Positions 18,430 through 26,534 of a stretch of DNA of 64,000 bases are shown one piece after another. Position 1 is the first letter of the stretch; the number at the start of each line of letters is the position of its first letter. Origin of the DNA: an uncultured Flavobacteriales bacterium. Lineage in GTDB: Bacteria > Bacteroidota > Bacteroidia > Flavobacteriales > Crocinitomicaceae. Under the pieces are notes generated by a model. That model saw only the letters and a list, made by a program, of their open reading frames with translations, was not told the origin of the DNA and did no database searches. Where the stretch lies: contig CAMLLB010000003.1 of NCBI GenBank assembly GCA_946480815.1, positions 90,307 through 154,306 of the forward strand, given 5' to 3'. The position numbers were made by a program, and so were the translations under genes.

Positions 18430-19382
18430 TTGACAAGGTTCCAGTCTTTTGCGATCTGATAGGTGCTGAAAAAATCACCGTCTTTGGCGTGCTTGGAAAG
18501 TTCTCCTCCCTGGTTAATTGCCGGTCCCGGATCGATCATCAGGTAATGTCCCCATTTGTTGGCTTTGTAAAGAATGATGACCGGACGACCTTTTGCATCT
18601 TTATATTCGGTGCGCATGATGGTTGGAGTATTCACTCCGGCAGCAACCTGTTTCTGTGATTCAGAAGTGACTTTAAAAGCTGTTTTCCATTGCTTTACCA
18701 ATACTTCCCCGTTTCCGTATTGAACAACCTTGTCATCAGTTCCGTGAATGACGATCAACTGCGGGAATTCACCTTTGTAAAGCGAATCCTGGGAGTATAA
18801 ACGTTGACGCAGAATGGTGTCATTGAACATCGTTGGTTGTTTCATTTCTGAGAATGATTTCATCGGTGAATCAACCTGTTTATAAGCTGTTCCGGCTAAA
18901 ACGGCACCTGATTCAATGCTGGCCGGATAACAGGCCATGTAATTTACACTCATTGCAGCACCGGCACTCACTCCATAAATAAAGATCTTCGATGTGTCAA
19001 TGGAATAATGGGAAACGGTGTATCTTACCATTTCATGGATGCTTGCAATTTCTCCTTTGTCCTTCTCCTGGTCGTCTTTCAAAAACCAATTGAAGCATTT
19101 GATCATATTGTTTGCTGCTTTCTGCTCAGGGTAAAGGACAAAGAAATTCAATGAATCTGCCAATTTGTTCCAACCCGACCCAGTTGAGATTTCTGCAGCA
19201 TCCTGGTTACATCCATGGAGCACGATTACCAATGGGATTTTTTTAGTTGGCTTCTTCAAAGGTTCGTGAATAAACGCGTTCAAATTTCCCGGATTTTTGG
19301 TGATTTCCAAAGTGATATCTGTTAATTGAGCATTCCCCGAAAAAGAGAGAAGCAGTAGCGAGAGGATAAATGGTGTTTTCAA
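18426..19382 (-). CDS. Secreted PHB-depolymerase-family esterase
   Basis: The 318-residue protein starts with a signal peptide (MKTPFILSLLLLSFSGNAQ). The alpha/beta-hydrolase core has the oxyanion segment VIVLHGCNQDA, the nucleophile elbow GVSAGAAMS and the DDKVV segment near the acid residue. This pattern matches the poly(3-hydroxybutyrate) depolymerase / feruloyl esterase (LpqC) family, which hydrolyses extracellular esters. The natural substrate cannot be deduced. The start codon is TTG at 19382, overlapping the stop of the upstream MutS-like gene in the sequence TTGA, and no ATG would keep the signal peptide. It is the last gene of the elbB operon. Confidence 0.85.
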   Translation of the reverse strand: MKTPFILSLLLLSFSGNAQLTDITLEITKNPGNLNAFIHEPLKKPTKKIPLVIVLHGCNQDAAEISTGSGWNKLADSLNFFVLYPEQKAANNMIKCFNWFLKDDQEKDKGEIASIHEMVRYTVSHYSIDTSKIFIYGVSAGAAMSVNYMACYPASIESGAVLAGTAYKQVDSPMKSFSEMKQPTMFNDTILRQRLYSQDSLYKGEFPQLIVIHGTDDKVVQYGNGEVLVKQWKTAFKVTSESQKQVAAGVNTPTIMRTEYKDAKGRPVIILYKANKWGHYLMIDPGPAINQGGELSKHAKDGDFFSTYQIAKDWNLVK

Positions 19383-21148
19383 ATTACCTGGTATTTTTTC
19401 ATGATGAATGTAGCACTTTTATTCTGACAAATTCCATCCCGAAGTTTGTAATCAAAAAATAAATCGTTGTCTTTTATTTCTACTTCGAAGCATTTGTTAC
19501 TTAAATAAGCCGGATGTGATTTAGTGGTTTCGCACACTTCCAAATCGTGTGTCGCAATCATTCCGATTGCTTTCAGGCGAACCATTTGCGCTACAATTCC
19601 GATCGTACCGTTTTGCTTGTCGTCTGAATTTGTTCCGCGCAGGATCTCGTCCAGTAAAACAAATGCCGGTCCCTGGTTCAGATTATCAATAACCAGTTTC
19701 AAGCGTTTTACTTCGGAAAAGAAATAAGAAGTGCTTTCTTCCAATGAATCGCTTAAACGCATGGAAACCAATAAGGGAATAGGATAGAACCGCGCGCTTT
19801 TGGCAGGAATGACTGAACCTGCATTCGAAAGGATTACAGCAATTCCGAGTGTTCTTAGAAAGGTACTTTTCCCCGACATATTTGACCCGGTAAGAATAAC
19901 GAAACGTTCCCCGTCAAATGAAATGGAATTACACACGCGTTTGGTTTTAGAGATCAAGGGATGGCCTAATTCTTCAAAAGAAATTTGATCTGTGTCCAGG
20001 TTCGGGAAGCAGTATTCCGGATTGTTGACTTTGAAATTACTGAAAGAAAGAATACTTTCAAGTTCTGCGATCTGTTCGATCCATTGACTGATGGATTCCC
20101 GGTGATTTTTCTTCCATTTTGCCAGTTGTCTGAAAATATGAACATGGAATTGAATAGTTCCGTTCAGCAGGAAAACAGCCATTCCGTTGTTGACACTATC
20201 CATATTCCCGTAAATTATGGAGGCTTCTTTTAATAGAGCACTCGCAGCCTGGTTTTTGGAATAGACCTTTGAATGAATTTCCTTGAGCCTGGTTGATTTC
20301 CATTCCCGGTTTTCAACTAACTGAAGCATTTGGCTGTAAGCCAAAAGTGCAGAGCCGATCCGCTCCGTTTTCCCGATCTCGTTTCGGATCTTTCCTGCCA
20401 CGGCGCCGAACAGCAACATGTTTATTACGTACAAAATTACACCCACGTTAAACCAGTAAACTTGCCCAGTTTGCCACAATAGGATCATACTTGTTAATCC
20501 CAAAGCAGGGAAAATAAATGCCAGGATACTTGAAACGATCGAGAGCGATTGTTTGGAGTCTTGCCAATGTTCGATATATGTGCGAATTTCCTTACTGTCT
20601 TTCCCCAGTTTTGCATACACCTGGAAAGCTTGTCGCCACTCCAGGTCTTCAGCTACTTCCGCAATTGCCTGCTGGGAATCGTGCAGTTCTTTTTGACTTT
20701 GGGTTTGAAGCAGGGAACGGGCCAGTTTTTCACTTCCGATAACGGTTGATGTCCGGTTTAAATGCTCAAACAACGAGTGCGGACCAAAGAGATCAATATC
20801 AAAGGAATAAGGATGCCTGGTGTCCAGGAATTCCTTTCCATCTTCGTAATAAGCTGCAGATTCTTTTAGAAAACGGTCCTCAGATTCGTTCAGCCATTGA
20901 TAAGCAGAAGCAACCTGGAGTTTTCGTTTGACTTTAAAATGATAATTAACCAAAAAACCAAACAGGGCAAGGAAAATAATTCCGCCAATCAAAAAAAGAA
21001 TCCCGTTTGGAGTTCTGGAAAAATAAAAGCACGTACCGGAAATCAGCAGGGCAATTAATCTCGACCATCCAATTAACTGAAGCTGTTTATTTATTTGATT
21101 AACAGATTCTTTATAAGATTTGGCTCTTTCCGAATAATGAGGAATCAT
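19379..21148 (-). CDS. Membrane-anchored MutS-like ATPase
   Basis: The C-terminal third of this 589-residue protein is a MutS-family ATPase domain. It has Walker A GSNMSGKSTF (421-430), followed by the family stretch LGIAVILSNAGSVIPAKSARF, the Walker B region FVLLDEILRGTNSDD and the later IATHDLEV. The N-terminal mismatch-recognition domain of MutS is absent. Instead there are two hydrophobic segments at 31-48 and 50-68, and two more at about 205-225 and 232-252. The protein is therefore predicted to sit in the inner membrane. Such proteins occur across Bacteroidota and have no established role. The gene overlaps elbB upstream (ATGA) and the esterase downstream (TTGA). Confidence 0.85.
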   Translation of the reverse strand: MIPHYSERAKSYKESVNQINKQLQLIGWSRLIALLISGTCFYFSRTPNGILFLIGGIIFLALFGFLVNYHFKVKRKLQVASAYQWLNESEDRFLKESAAYYEDGKEFLDTRHPYSFDIDLFGPHSLFEHLNRTSTVIGSEKLARSLLQTQSQKELHDSQQAIAEVAEDLEWRQAFQVYAKLGKDSKEIRTYIEHWQDSKQSLSIVSSILAFIFPALGLTSMILLWQTGQVYWFNVGVILYVINMLLFGAVAGKIRNEIGKTERIGSALLAYSQMLQLVENREWKSTRLKEIHSKVYSKNQAASALLKEASIIYGNMDSVNNGMAVFLLNGTIQFHVHIFRQLAKWKKNHRESISQWIEQIAELESILSFSNFKVNNPEYCFPNLDTDQISFEELGHPLISKTKRVCNSISFDGERFVILTGSNMSGKSTFLRTLGIAVILSNAGSVIPAKSARFYPIPLLVSMRLSDSLEESTSYFFSEVKRLKLVIDNLNQGPAFVLLDEILRGTNSDDKQNGTIGIVAQMVRLKAIGMIATHDLEVCETTKSHPAYLSNKCFEVEIKDNDLFFDYKLRDGICQNKSATFIMKKYQVI

Positions 21149-21831
21149 AATGTGGCCATTTTTTTCAATTCATCAACAGCCTGGCGGATGTTTTTCCAGA
21201 CTTCACTGATATTCGCATCCATCATATAACAAGGTGCTGTGATAATTTTATTCGTCGAATCAATATGGATTTCTCTTATGGTTTTATAAGCGGTTGTTGC
21301 ACCGGTTTTTTCCAATCCCTGAGAAAATGCTTCAATGTCATAAGGAGAAGATTCTGTTGTTGTTCCCAGTGTCAACGAAGGGTGAATATCCGAATCTTCC
21401 AATGCTTTTGCCAAAACTACCGGGCTTACGCACAATGCTGCAATCGGTTTGCCAATATTTATGAGATTGACAAGCAGCAATTTCACTTCCGGTAAAATAG
21501 TACCTTCAGGACCTTCAAATGCCCATTTGGTAAAATTCTTTGCACTACCGAATCCTCCCGGAATAATCAATCCGTCGATGTCAGCAGGTTGAATATCCTG
21601 GATAGGAACAATGTTTCCACGCGCAATTCGTGCAGCTTCAACAAGCATGTTCCGCGATTCATTCATCGGTTCTCCTGTAAGGTGGTTAATTACATGAAAC
21701 TGATCTGCATTCACACCGATGCAGGTGTAAGTATCTCCCGATTCGGAGACTGCGAGCATACTCAATACGGCTTCCTGGATTTCAGCTCCATCATAGACTC
21801 CGGAGCCCGAAAGTAAAATTCCAAAATTCAT
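21145..21831 (-). CDS. elbB: ElbB-type glyoxalase (DJ-1/PfpI superfamily)
   Basis: The 228-residue protein matches ElbB, a DJ-1/PfpI-superfamily enzyme. E. coli ElbB has glyoxalase activity and was linked to early isoprenoid synthesis. The opening GILLSGSGVYDGAEIQEAV and the segment LIIPGGFGSAKN are diagnostic. The nucleophile elbow is AALCVSPVVLAKAL, with Cys at the expected place, and TLGTTTESSPYDIEAF follows. Length is normal. It is the first gene of a three-gene leftward operon with overlapping codons. The link to a MutS-like ATPase and an esterase is not explained by any pathway I know. Confidence 0.88.
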   Translation of the reverse strand: MNFGILLSGSGVYDGAEIQEAVLSMLAVSESGDTYTCIGVNADQFHVINHLTGEPMNESRNMLVEAARIARGNIVPIQDIQPADIDGLIIPGGFGSAKNFTKWAFEGPEGTILPEVKLLLVNLINIGKPIAALCVSPVVLAKALEDSDIHPSLTLGTTTESSPYDIEAFSQGLEKTGATTAYKTIREIHIDSTNKIITAPCYMMDANISEVWKNIRQAVDELKKMATL

Positions 21832-22064
21832 TTTGTTCTAATATTTATGATCAATTAAAGGTTCTAAACTTTGCAGTTCAAAAGTTTCCAAACTATTCGG
21901 AGCTTTAGCTCACAACCATACCCTGCAAAAACGCTTGGTGCACTTCGGTTCAATAATTTTTTCAATAAACCTTGCGCTCCTTGTCTTCTTTGTGGTTCAA
22001 AAAATAAAGGTCTTATCCTGCGAAGAATACTTTTCTTCAAAAATACAATTCTCCCGCTATTCCG

Positions 22065-22072
22065 TATCTTTG
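22065..22072 (+). promoter_or_regulatory. -7 box (TATCTTTG) of the DCC-family gene
   Basis: TATCTTTG ends 5 nt before the ATG at 22078, so transcription is predicted to begin at or just before the start codon. No clear TTG lies 17-23 bp upstream. Confidence 0.6.
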
Positions 22073-22077
22073 TTTCT

Positions 22078-22482
22078 ATGGACAAACCAATAATATTTTA
22101 CGATGGTGATTGCGGTTTTTGTAATAAGACCGTTCAATTTGTTCTAAATCATGAAAAAAACTCCGAAATTCATTTTTGTGCACTGCAAAGCGATTTTGCA
22201 AAAGCCTTTTTTGAGAAGTTGGGGATTCACGAAATAGACCTGTCGACTTTTTACTTTTGGGATGGCAAGAAACTCCACAGCCGGTCAACTGCTGCTTTAA
22301 AGGTTTTGAGTTATTTACGCTTTCCATATACTTTGGGTAAAATCGGCTGGATTTGTCCGGGATTCATCAGAGATTATATCTATAACCAAATTGCGAAACG
22401 GAGAATGCGATTGGCACCTTCTTTTTGTGCACTTCCAACCCCGTCACAGGCTGTCCGGTTTTTGTCCCAAAAAACGATTTAA
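22078..22482 (+). CDS. DCC-family (DUF393) thiol-disulfide oxidoreductase-like protein
   Basis: From the ATG at 22078 the protein has 134 residues and starts MDKPIIFYDGDCGFCNKTV, the hallmark DxxCxxC motif of the DCC1-like / DUF393 family. A further typical feature is the sequence FYFWDGKKLHSRSTAALKVLSYL. The family is predicted to be thioredoxin-like, but its substrates are unknown. An open frame continues 69 codons upstream. That part is low-complexity intergenic sequence and contains the -7 box, so it is not coding. The gene stands alone between the divergent elbB operon and the epimerase operon. Confidence 0.82.
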   Translation: MDKPIIFYDGDCGFCNKTVQFVLNHEKNSEIHFCALQSDFAKAFFEKLGIHEIDLSTFYFWDGKKLHSRSTAALKVLSYLRFPYTLGKIGWICPGFIRDYIYNQIAKRRMRLAPSFCALPTPSQAVRFLSQKTI

Positions 22483-22579
22483 TTTTCACTTTCTATCAGG
22501 AAGTATCAAATAAAACCAGATGTTAAAATATGAATCGTTTTTGTGTAAACTCTTGTTAATATCATTCTGAAATTAGGAG

Positions 22580-22608
22580 TTGTGAAGGAAATTCTTTCCT
22601 TATTTTTG
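22580..22608 (+). promoter_or_regulatory. Promoter of the epimerase-CBS operon
   Basis: TTG (22580-22582), an 18-bp spacer and TATTTTTG (22601-22608) fit the consensus. The box ends 4 nt before the ATG at 22613, which predicts a leaderless transcript. Confidence 0.65.
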
Positions 22609-22612
22609 TCTT

Positions 22613-23614
22613 ATGAGAATATCTGCTTCGATTTATTCGGATAAGAAACGCGAACTGTCGGAAACAATCAGGGATTTGGCCGCTCATCATGTAGATTTAT
22701 TGCATGTTGACTGTAATGATGATCCTTCCGTTTTTGAAGATATCAGCAAAATCAGGACCTGGTGTAATATTCCAATCGATTTGCATATTATAACGAAAAA
22801 TCCGTCAAGCTATTTTGACCTGCTTCGTGCAGTTCCTGTAGAATACGTGACTTTTCAACTGGAAGATCTGGAAGAGGAATTACTGATACCGTCTGATATA
22901 AAAGGGAAGAAAGGCCTGGCAATTATTACACCGACTCCCATTGAAACCTTTGACAGATACAGTAATTTCGACTTTATTTTGATCATGGCAACGATCCCGG
23001 GGCAAAGTGGCGGTGTTTTTGATGCGGTCAATTTTAAGAAGATCCGTGATTTTCAAAAGAAATATCCATCGAAATCCGTTCATGTGGATGGCGGGGTAAA
23101 CGGAGAAGTTTCCTTTATTTTAAGAAATATGGGAGTGCACACCTCCGTTTCAGGGTCTTATTTATTCAATGCGCCAAGTGTTGGTCATGCCTTGATGGAT
23201 TTGACCAAACGCAATGTGGATTCTCAATTCCTGGTCAAGGACTTCATGATCCCGTTGACAGAATCGCCTTCCATCGGTGAGAATGCTTCGGTTTCGGAAG
23301 TTTTGAACGCGATCGAAGACGGAAAGCTGGGCTTTACCTTAGTGGTGGATGAAACAGCTAATTTAAGAGGTTTGATTTCCAATGCGGATATCCGGAAGAG
23401 TTTGATCCGTACCCATGGAAACCTGAATAACGAATCTATCGCTGAAATCATGAATTCCAAACCTTTGGTTATTCAGGAAACAGCAACAGTCAACGACTTA
23501 CTACAACAAATTAAAAAATACACCTTCCCGATTCTTTATTTACCGGTTGTAGACCAAAATAATAAGGCAAAAGGGATCTTAACATTCGTAAACCTGATTA
23601 AAGGGGAAATATGA
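22613..23614 (+). CDS. Ribulose-phosphate 3-epimerase-like domain fused to two CBS domains
   Basis: Residues 1-205 form a TIM barrel of the ribulose-phosphate 3-epimerase family. The metal ligands are conserved at His31 and Asp33 (LLHVDCND), His58 (IDLHII) and Asp159 (HVDGGVN), and the phosphate loop is partly kept (TIPGQSGG). The His of the usual TFHPE motif is Gln82 here. Residues 208-265 and 278-330 are two CBS domains (FTLVVDETANLRGLISNADIRKSL), very like those on arabinose-5-phosphate isomerase KdsD. CBS pairs usually bind nucleotides or sugar nucleotides and regulate the attached enzyme. I know of no characterised protein with this fusion. It is the first gene of an operon and overlaps the DAHP synthase gene by 4 bp. 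Confidence 0.85.
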   Translation: MRISASIYSDKKRELSETIRDLAAHHVDLLHVDCNDDPSVFEDISKIRTWCNIPIDLHIITKNPSSYFDLLRAVPVEYVTFQLEDLEEELLIPSDIKGKKGLAIITPTPIETFDRYSNFDFILIMATIPGQSGGVFDAVNFKKIRDFQKKYPSKSVHVDGGVNGEVSFILRNMGVHTSVSGSYLFNAPSVGHALMDLTKRNVDSQFLVKDFMIPLTESPSIGENASVSEVLNAIEDGKLGFTLVVDETANLRGLISNADIRKSLIRTHGNLNNESIAEIMNSKPLVIQETATVNDLLQQIKKYTFPILYLPVVDQNNKAKGILTFVNLIKGEI

Positions 23615-24609
23615 TCATTCATTTAAAAGATTCAGTAAGTTCAACTGATGCAGCTAAATTGGCTGCAGAAAACAAAGCCTTTCACCTGGTTTCACAGGGT
23701 GTAAATGTCTTGGTGACCGGTTCCGGTGTGAAGGAAGTACCTGCGGCATTGGAATCAGTAACGGAGGCACATTGGGTATTTCCAAATGACATGCAATTGG
23801 CTTCACGGAATTACCGTTCCGAAACACGTGAAGTAAAAATCGGAAATGTGACTATTGGAGGAAAAACGGGGAATACACTCTTGATTTCAGGACCTTGTTC
23901 CGTTGAATCTGAAGAGCAAATCCGTCAATCTTCCGAATTATTGAAATCACTGGGATTAACGTCTCTTCGTGGTGGCTGTTATAAACCAAGAACAAGTCCG
24001 TACAGTTTCCAGGGAATGGGATTGGAAGGCTTGAAGTTGCTTGCAAAAATGCGGGAAGAATATGGTTTCACCGTTGTAACGGAAGCACGCGATGCAACAC
24101 ATATCGATGAGATTATTGAGCATGCTGATGTAATCCAGGTTGGAGCAAAAGCAATGTATGATCAGGGAATTTTGCGTGCCTGTGCAAAAACACAGAAAGC
24201 TGTTTTGATCAAACGCGGTTTCGGGACAACGTTGCAGGAATTTGTTCAGGCTGCTGAGTTCGTGCTTTCCGGTGGAAATGAGAACGTGGTTTTGTGTGAA
24301 AGAGGAATTCGCACGTTTGAAACTGGAACGCGCTTTACTTTGGACTTGTGTGGAGTGGAGTGGTTAAAACATTACACAAATCTACCGGTTATTTTGGATC
24401 CAAGCCACGCTATGGGTTATGCTTATGGCGTTGCCGGATTGTCAAGAGCGTGTGTGGCTTTGGGAGTTGATGGCTTATTGGTGGAAGTTCACCCTAATCC
24501 GAAAGTTGCCAAGTCAGATGCTTCTCAGCAATTGAACCATGAAGAGTTCAAACAATTGTTACAAACACTCAATCCGATCGCTTCAAGCGTTGGATATAAA
24601 CTGGTTTAG
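23611..24609 (+). CDS. aroF: 3-deoxy-7-phosphoheptulonate (DAHP) synthase, type I beta
   Basis: DAHP synthase condenses phosphoenolpyruvate with erythrose-4-phosphate in the first step of aromatic amino-acid synthesis. The 332-residue protein has an N-terminal ferredoxin-like regulatory domain (1-75), as in the Thermotoga enzyme. The barrel follows, with SGPCSVES near 91, RGGCYKPRTSPYSFQG near 119, KRGFGTT and LDPSHAMGYAYGV. The motif KPRTSPYxFQG favours DAHP synthase over the related KDO-8-phosphate synthase. ATG overlaps the preceding stop (ATGA) and the KdsC-like gene starts 2 bp after the stop. The context resembles a kds gene set, so a different aldose-phosphate substrate is possible. 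Confidence 0.85.
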   Translation: MIIHLKDSVSSTDAAKLAAENKAFHLVSQGVNVLVTGSGVKEVPAALESVTEAHWVFPNDMQLASRNYRSETREVKIGNVTIGGKTGNTLLISGPCSVESEEQIRQSSELLKSLGLTSLRGGCYKPRTSPYSFQGMGLEGLKLLAKMREEYGFTVVTEARDATHIDEIIEHADVIQVGAKAMYDQGILRACAKTQKAVLIKRGFGTTLQEFVQAAEFVLSGGNENVVLCERGIRTFETGTRFTLDLCGVEWLKHYTNLPVILDPSHAMGYAYGVAGLSRACVALGVDGLLVEVHPNPKVAKSDASQQLNHEEFKQLLQTLNPIASSVGYKLV

Positions 24610-24611
24610 TC

Positions 24612-25295
24612 TTGTTTTTAGAACAAAATATAAAAGGCCTTTGCGCAAAGTTCGGCGTTGATTTTTATCAAATGCTGAAGGATTTTGACGTAGATGGAGT
24701 AACTGAATTGTCTATCCTCGATTTGGAAGCAATTGCAGAAGAATACGAAGTGGATTTCTATTCCCTGTTATTCAAACCGTTATTTGTTTTTGACCATTTG
24801 AAGGCCAAAATTGAGCGAATCAAATTACTGATTTTGGATGTGGATGGTGTTATGACGGATGCCGGGATGTATTATACCGAATCGGGAGACCAGTTCAAGA
24901 AATATAATTCCAAAGATGGAATGGGCATTATGAAAGCTCAGGAAAAAGGATTGCTTTGCGGAATTATTTCTTCTGCGTTTACGGATAAGATGGTTCTTTA
25001 CAGAGCTGAAACATTGAGAATCAACCACGTGTATGTTGGCCGTGATCAGAAAATTACGATTCTGAAACAATGGTGTGAGGAATTATCCATTACTTTGAAT
25101 GAAGTAGCAATTATTGGTGATGATATCAATGATTTGTCAATCATGCGCGAAGTAGGATTAAGTGCATGTCCGAAAGATGCTGTTCAGGAAGTCAAGAAAG
25201 AAGTAGATATTGTATTAACAAAAGATGGCGGTACGGGGGTCGTAAGAGAATTTATCGATAATTTTCTCCTTCCGGAACCAATAAAAGAATTTTAA
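24612..25295 (+). CDS. KdsC-like HAD phosphatase with XRE-like N-terminal extension
   Basis: Residues about 73-227 are a HAD phosphatase of the KdsC/YrbI type (LLILDVDGVMTDAG with nucleophile Asp, IISSAF, GDDINDL, GGTGVVREFIDNFL). KdsC removes the phosphate from KDO-8-phosphate in lipopolysaccharide synthesis. Homologues act on other ulosonic acid phosphates. The first 70 residues are an addition to the usual fold: KFGVDFYQML (13-22) is echoed as EYEVDFYSLL (44-53), and the second copy with LDLEAIAEE resembles the last helices of an XRE domain. The start is TTG, 2 bp after the aroF stop, and no ATG precedes the extension. The substrate is uncertain because the synthase next door looks like DAHP synthase. 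Confidence 0.8.
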   Translation: MFLEQNIKGLCAKFGVDFYQMLKDFDVDGVTELSILDLEAIAEEYEVDFYSLLFKPLFVFDHLKAKIERIKLLILDVDGVMTDAGMYYTESGDQFKKYNSKDGMGIMKAQEKGLLCGIISSAFTDKMVLYRAETLRINHVYVGRDQKITILKQWCEELSITLNEVAIIGDDINDLSIMREVGLSACPKDAVQEVKKEVDIVLTKDGGTGVVREFIDNFLLPEPIKEF

Positions 25296-25301
25296 AATAA
25301 C

Positions 25302-26525
25302 ATGAATCAAGTGAAGTTAGGCATTATCCGTGAGGGAAAAGTGCCGCCTGATAAGCGGGTTCCACTTACACCAAAGCAATGCAAGTTGGTTGAAATGAAA
25401 TTTCCACAGGTGAAAGTATTTGTTCAGGAAAGTGAGATCCGTGCATTCAAGGATGAAGAATACGTTGCTGAAGGGATTGAATTGGTGAAAGATTTGTCGG
25501 ATTGTGATATTATTATGGGGGTGAAAGAAGTAAATATTCCCGATTTGATCCCCGGAAAAAAATTCCTATTCTTTTCACATACCATAAAAAAACAACCCTA
25601 TAACAGGAATTTGCTTCGTGCAATTTTGGATAAGAAGATTCAATTGATTGATTACGAAGTCCTGAAATCAAAAGAAAATAAGCGCATCATCGGTTTTGGA
25701 CGTTATGCCGGAATTGTTGGGGCTTACAATGGAATTCGTGCTTACGGAGAAAAAACAAACACGTTTCATTTGAAACCGGCAAACGAATGTTCAGGCAGAA
25801 AAGAAATGGAAGACGAATTACATAAAGTTTCTTTCCCGGAAAACATGAAACTGGTTTTAACAGGTTTTGGACGAGTTGGTTACGGAGCGCGTGAGATCAT
25901 GGACTTGTTACCTTTTACGGAAGTAAGCCCGGAGGAATTTCTGAGCGAAAAATTCGATACTCCTGTGTTTACCCATTTGGAAATCGAAGATTACTACAAG
26001 CGCAAAGACGGGAAGCCGTTTAGCAAGCAGGAATTCTATACGACACCGGAGATTTACGAATCCAGTTTCAAACGATATTCTGAAGTGGCTGATATCTATG
26101 TCGCATGTCACTTCTGGAGCAGCAAATCACCCTATATATTGACACAAGAAGATTTAAAGTCGGAAAAAAATAAAATCCAGGTGATTGCAGACGTTTCCTG
26201 CGATATCCAGGGGCCGATTGCGTCAACGATTCGTTCTTCCAAAATTGCAGATCCTTTCTATGGTTACGACCCGAAAACAGGGCAGGAATGCGACTGGAAA
26301 CAAGATGGGGCTATTATGGTGATGGCTGTAGATAATTTACCGTGCGAATTACCTAAAGACGCTTCGGAAGATTTTGGAAATGAATTGATCAAATCTGTCT
26401 TTCCGCATTTATTCGGTGATGATCCGGACAATATTATCGGAAGAGGTTCTGAAACAGATCTGAACGGAAATTTGACTTCTTATTTTGCATATCTCAATGA
26501 TTATGTAAATCAGGTGACAGCTTAA
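25302..26525 (+). CDS. Saccharopine-dehydrogenase / alanine-dehydrogenase-like oxidoreductase
   Basis: The 407-residue protein has an N-terminal alanine dehydrogenase/PNT-type domain (MNQVKLGIIREGKVPPDKRV, with the conserved K and R positions) and the segment GRYAGIVGAYNGIRAYG. The Rossmann dinucleotide loop LVLTGFGRVGYGAREIMD is near residue 190, and the stretch VIADVSCDIQGPIASTIRSS follows. This resembles the LYS1 type of saccharopine dehydrogenase (NAD, lysine-forming), a class found in Bacteroidota without a proven substrate. It begins 6 bp after the KdsC-like gene and ends 9 bp before a transporter gene, so all five genes are one operon. The actual reaction is unknown. Confidence 0.75.
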   Translation: MNQVKLGIIREGKVPPDKRVPLTPKQCKLVEMKFPQVKVFVQESEIRAFKDEEYVAEGIELVKDLSDCDIIMGVKEVNIPDLIPGKKFLFFSHTIKKQPYNRNLLRAILDKKIQLIDYEVLKSKENKRIIGFGRYAGIVGAYNGIRAYGEKTNTFHLKPANECSGRKEMEDELHKVSFPENMKLVLTGFGRVGYGAREIMDLLPFTEVSPEEFLSEKFDTPVFTHLEIEDYYKRKDGKPFSKQEFYTTPEIYESSFKRYSEVADIYVACHFWSSKSPYILTQEDLKSEKNKIQVIADVSCDIQGPIASTIRSSKIADPFYGYDPKTGQECDWKQDGAIMVMAVDNLPCELPKDASEDFGNELIKSVFPHLFGDDPDNIIGRGSETDLNGNLTSYFAYLNDYVNQVTA

Positions 26526-26534
26526 AAACCGGCT

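Noticed and set aside
21871..22077. N-terminal 69-residue extension of the DCC-family protein
   Set aside because: It is in-frame intergenic sequence with a -7 box at its end. Homology begins at MDKPIIFYDGDCGFC.
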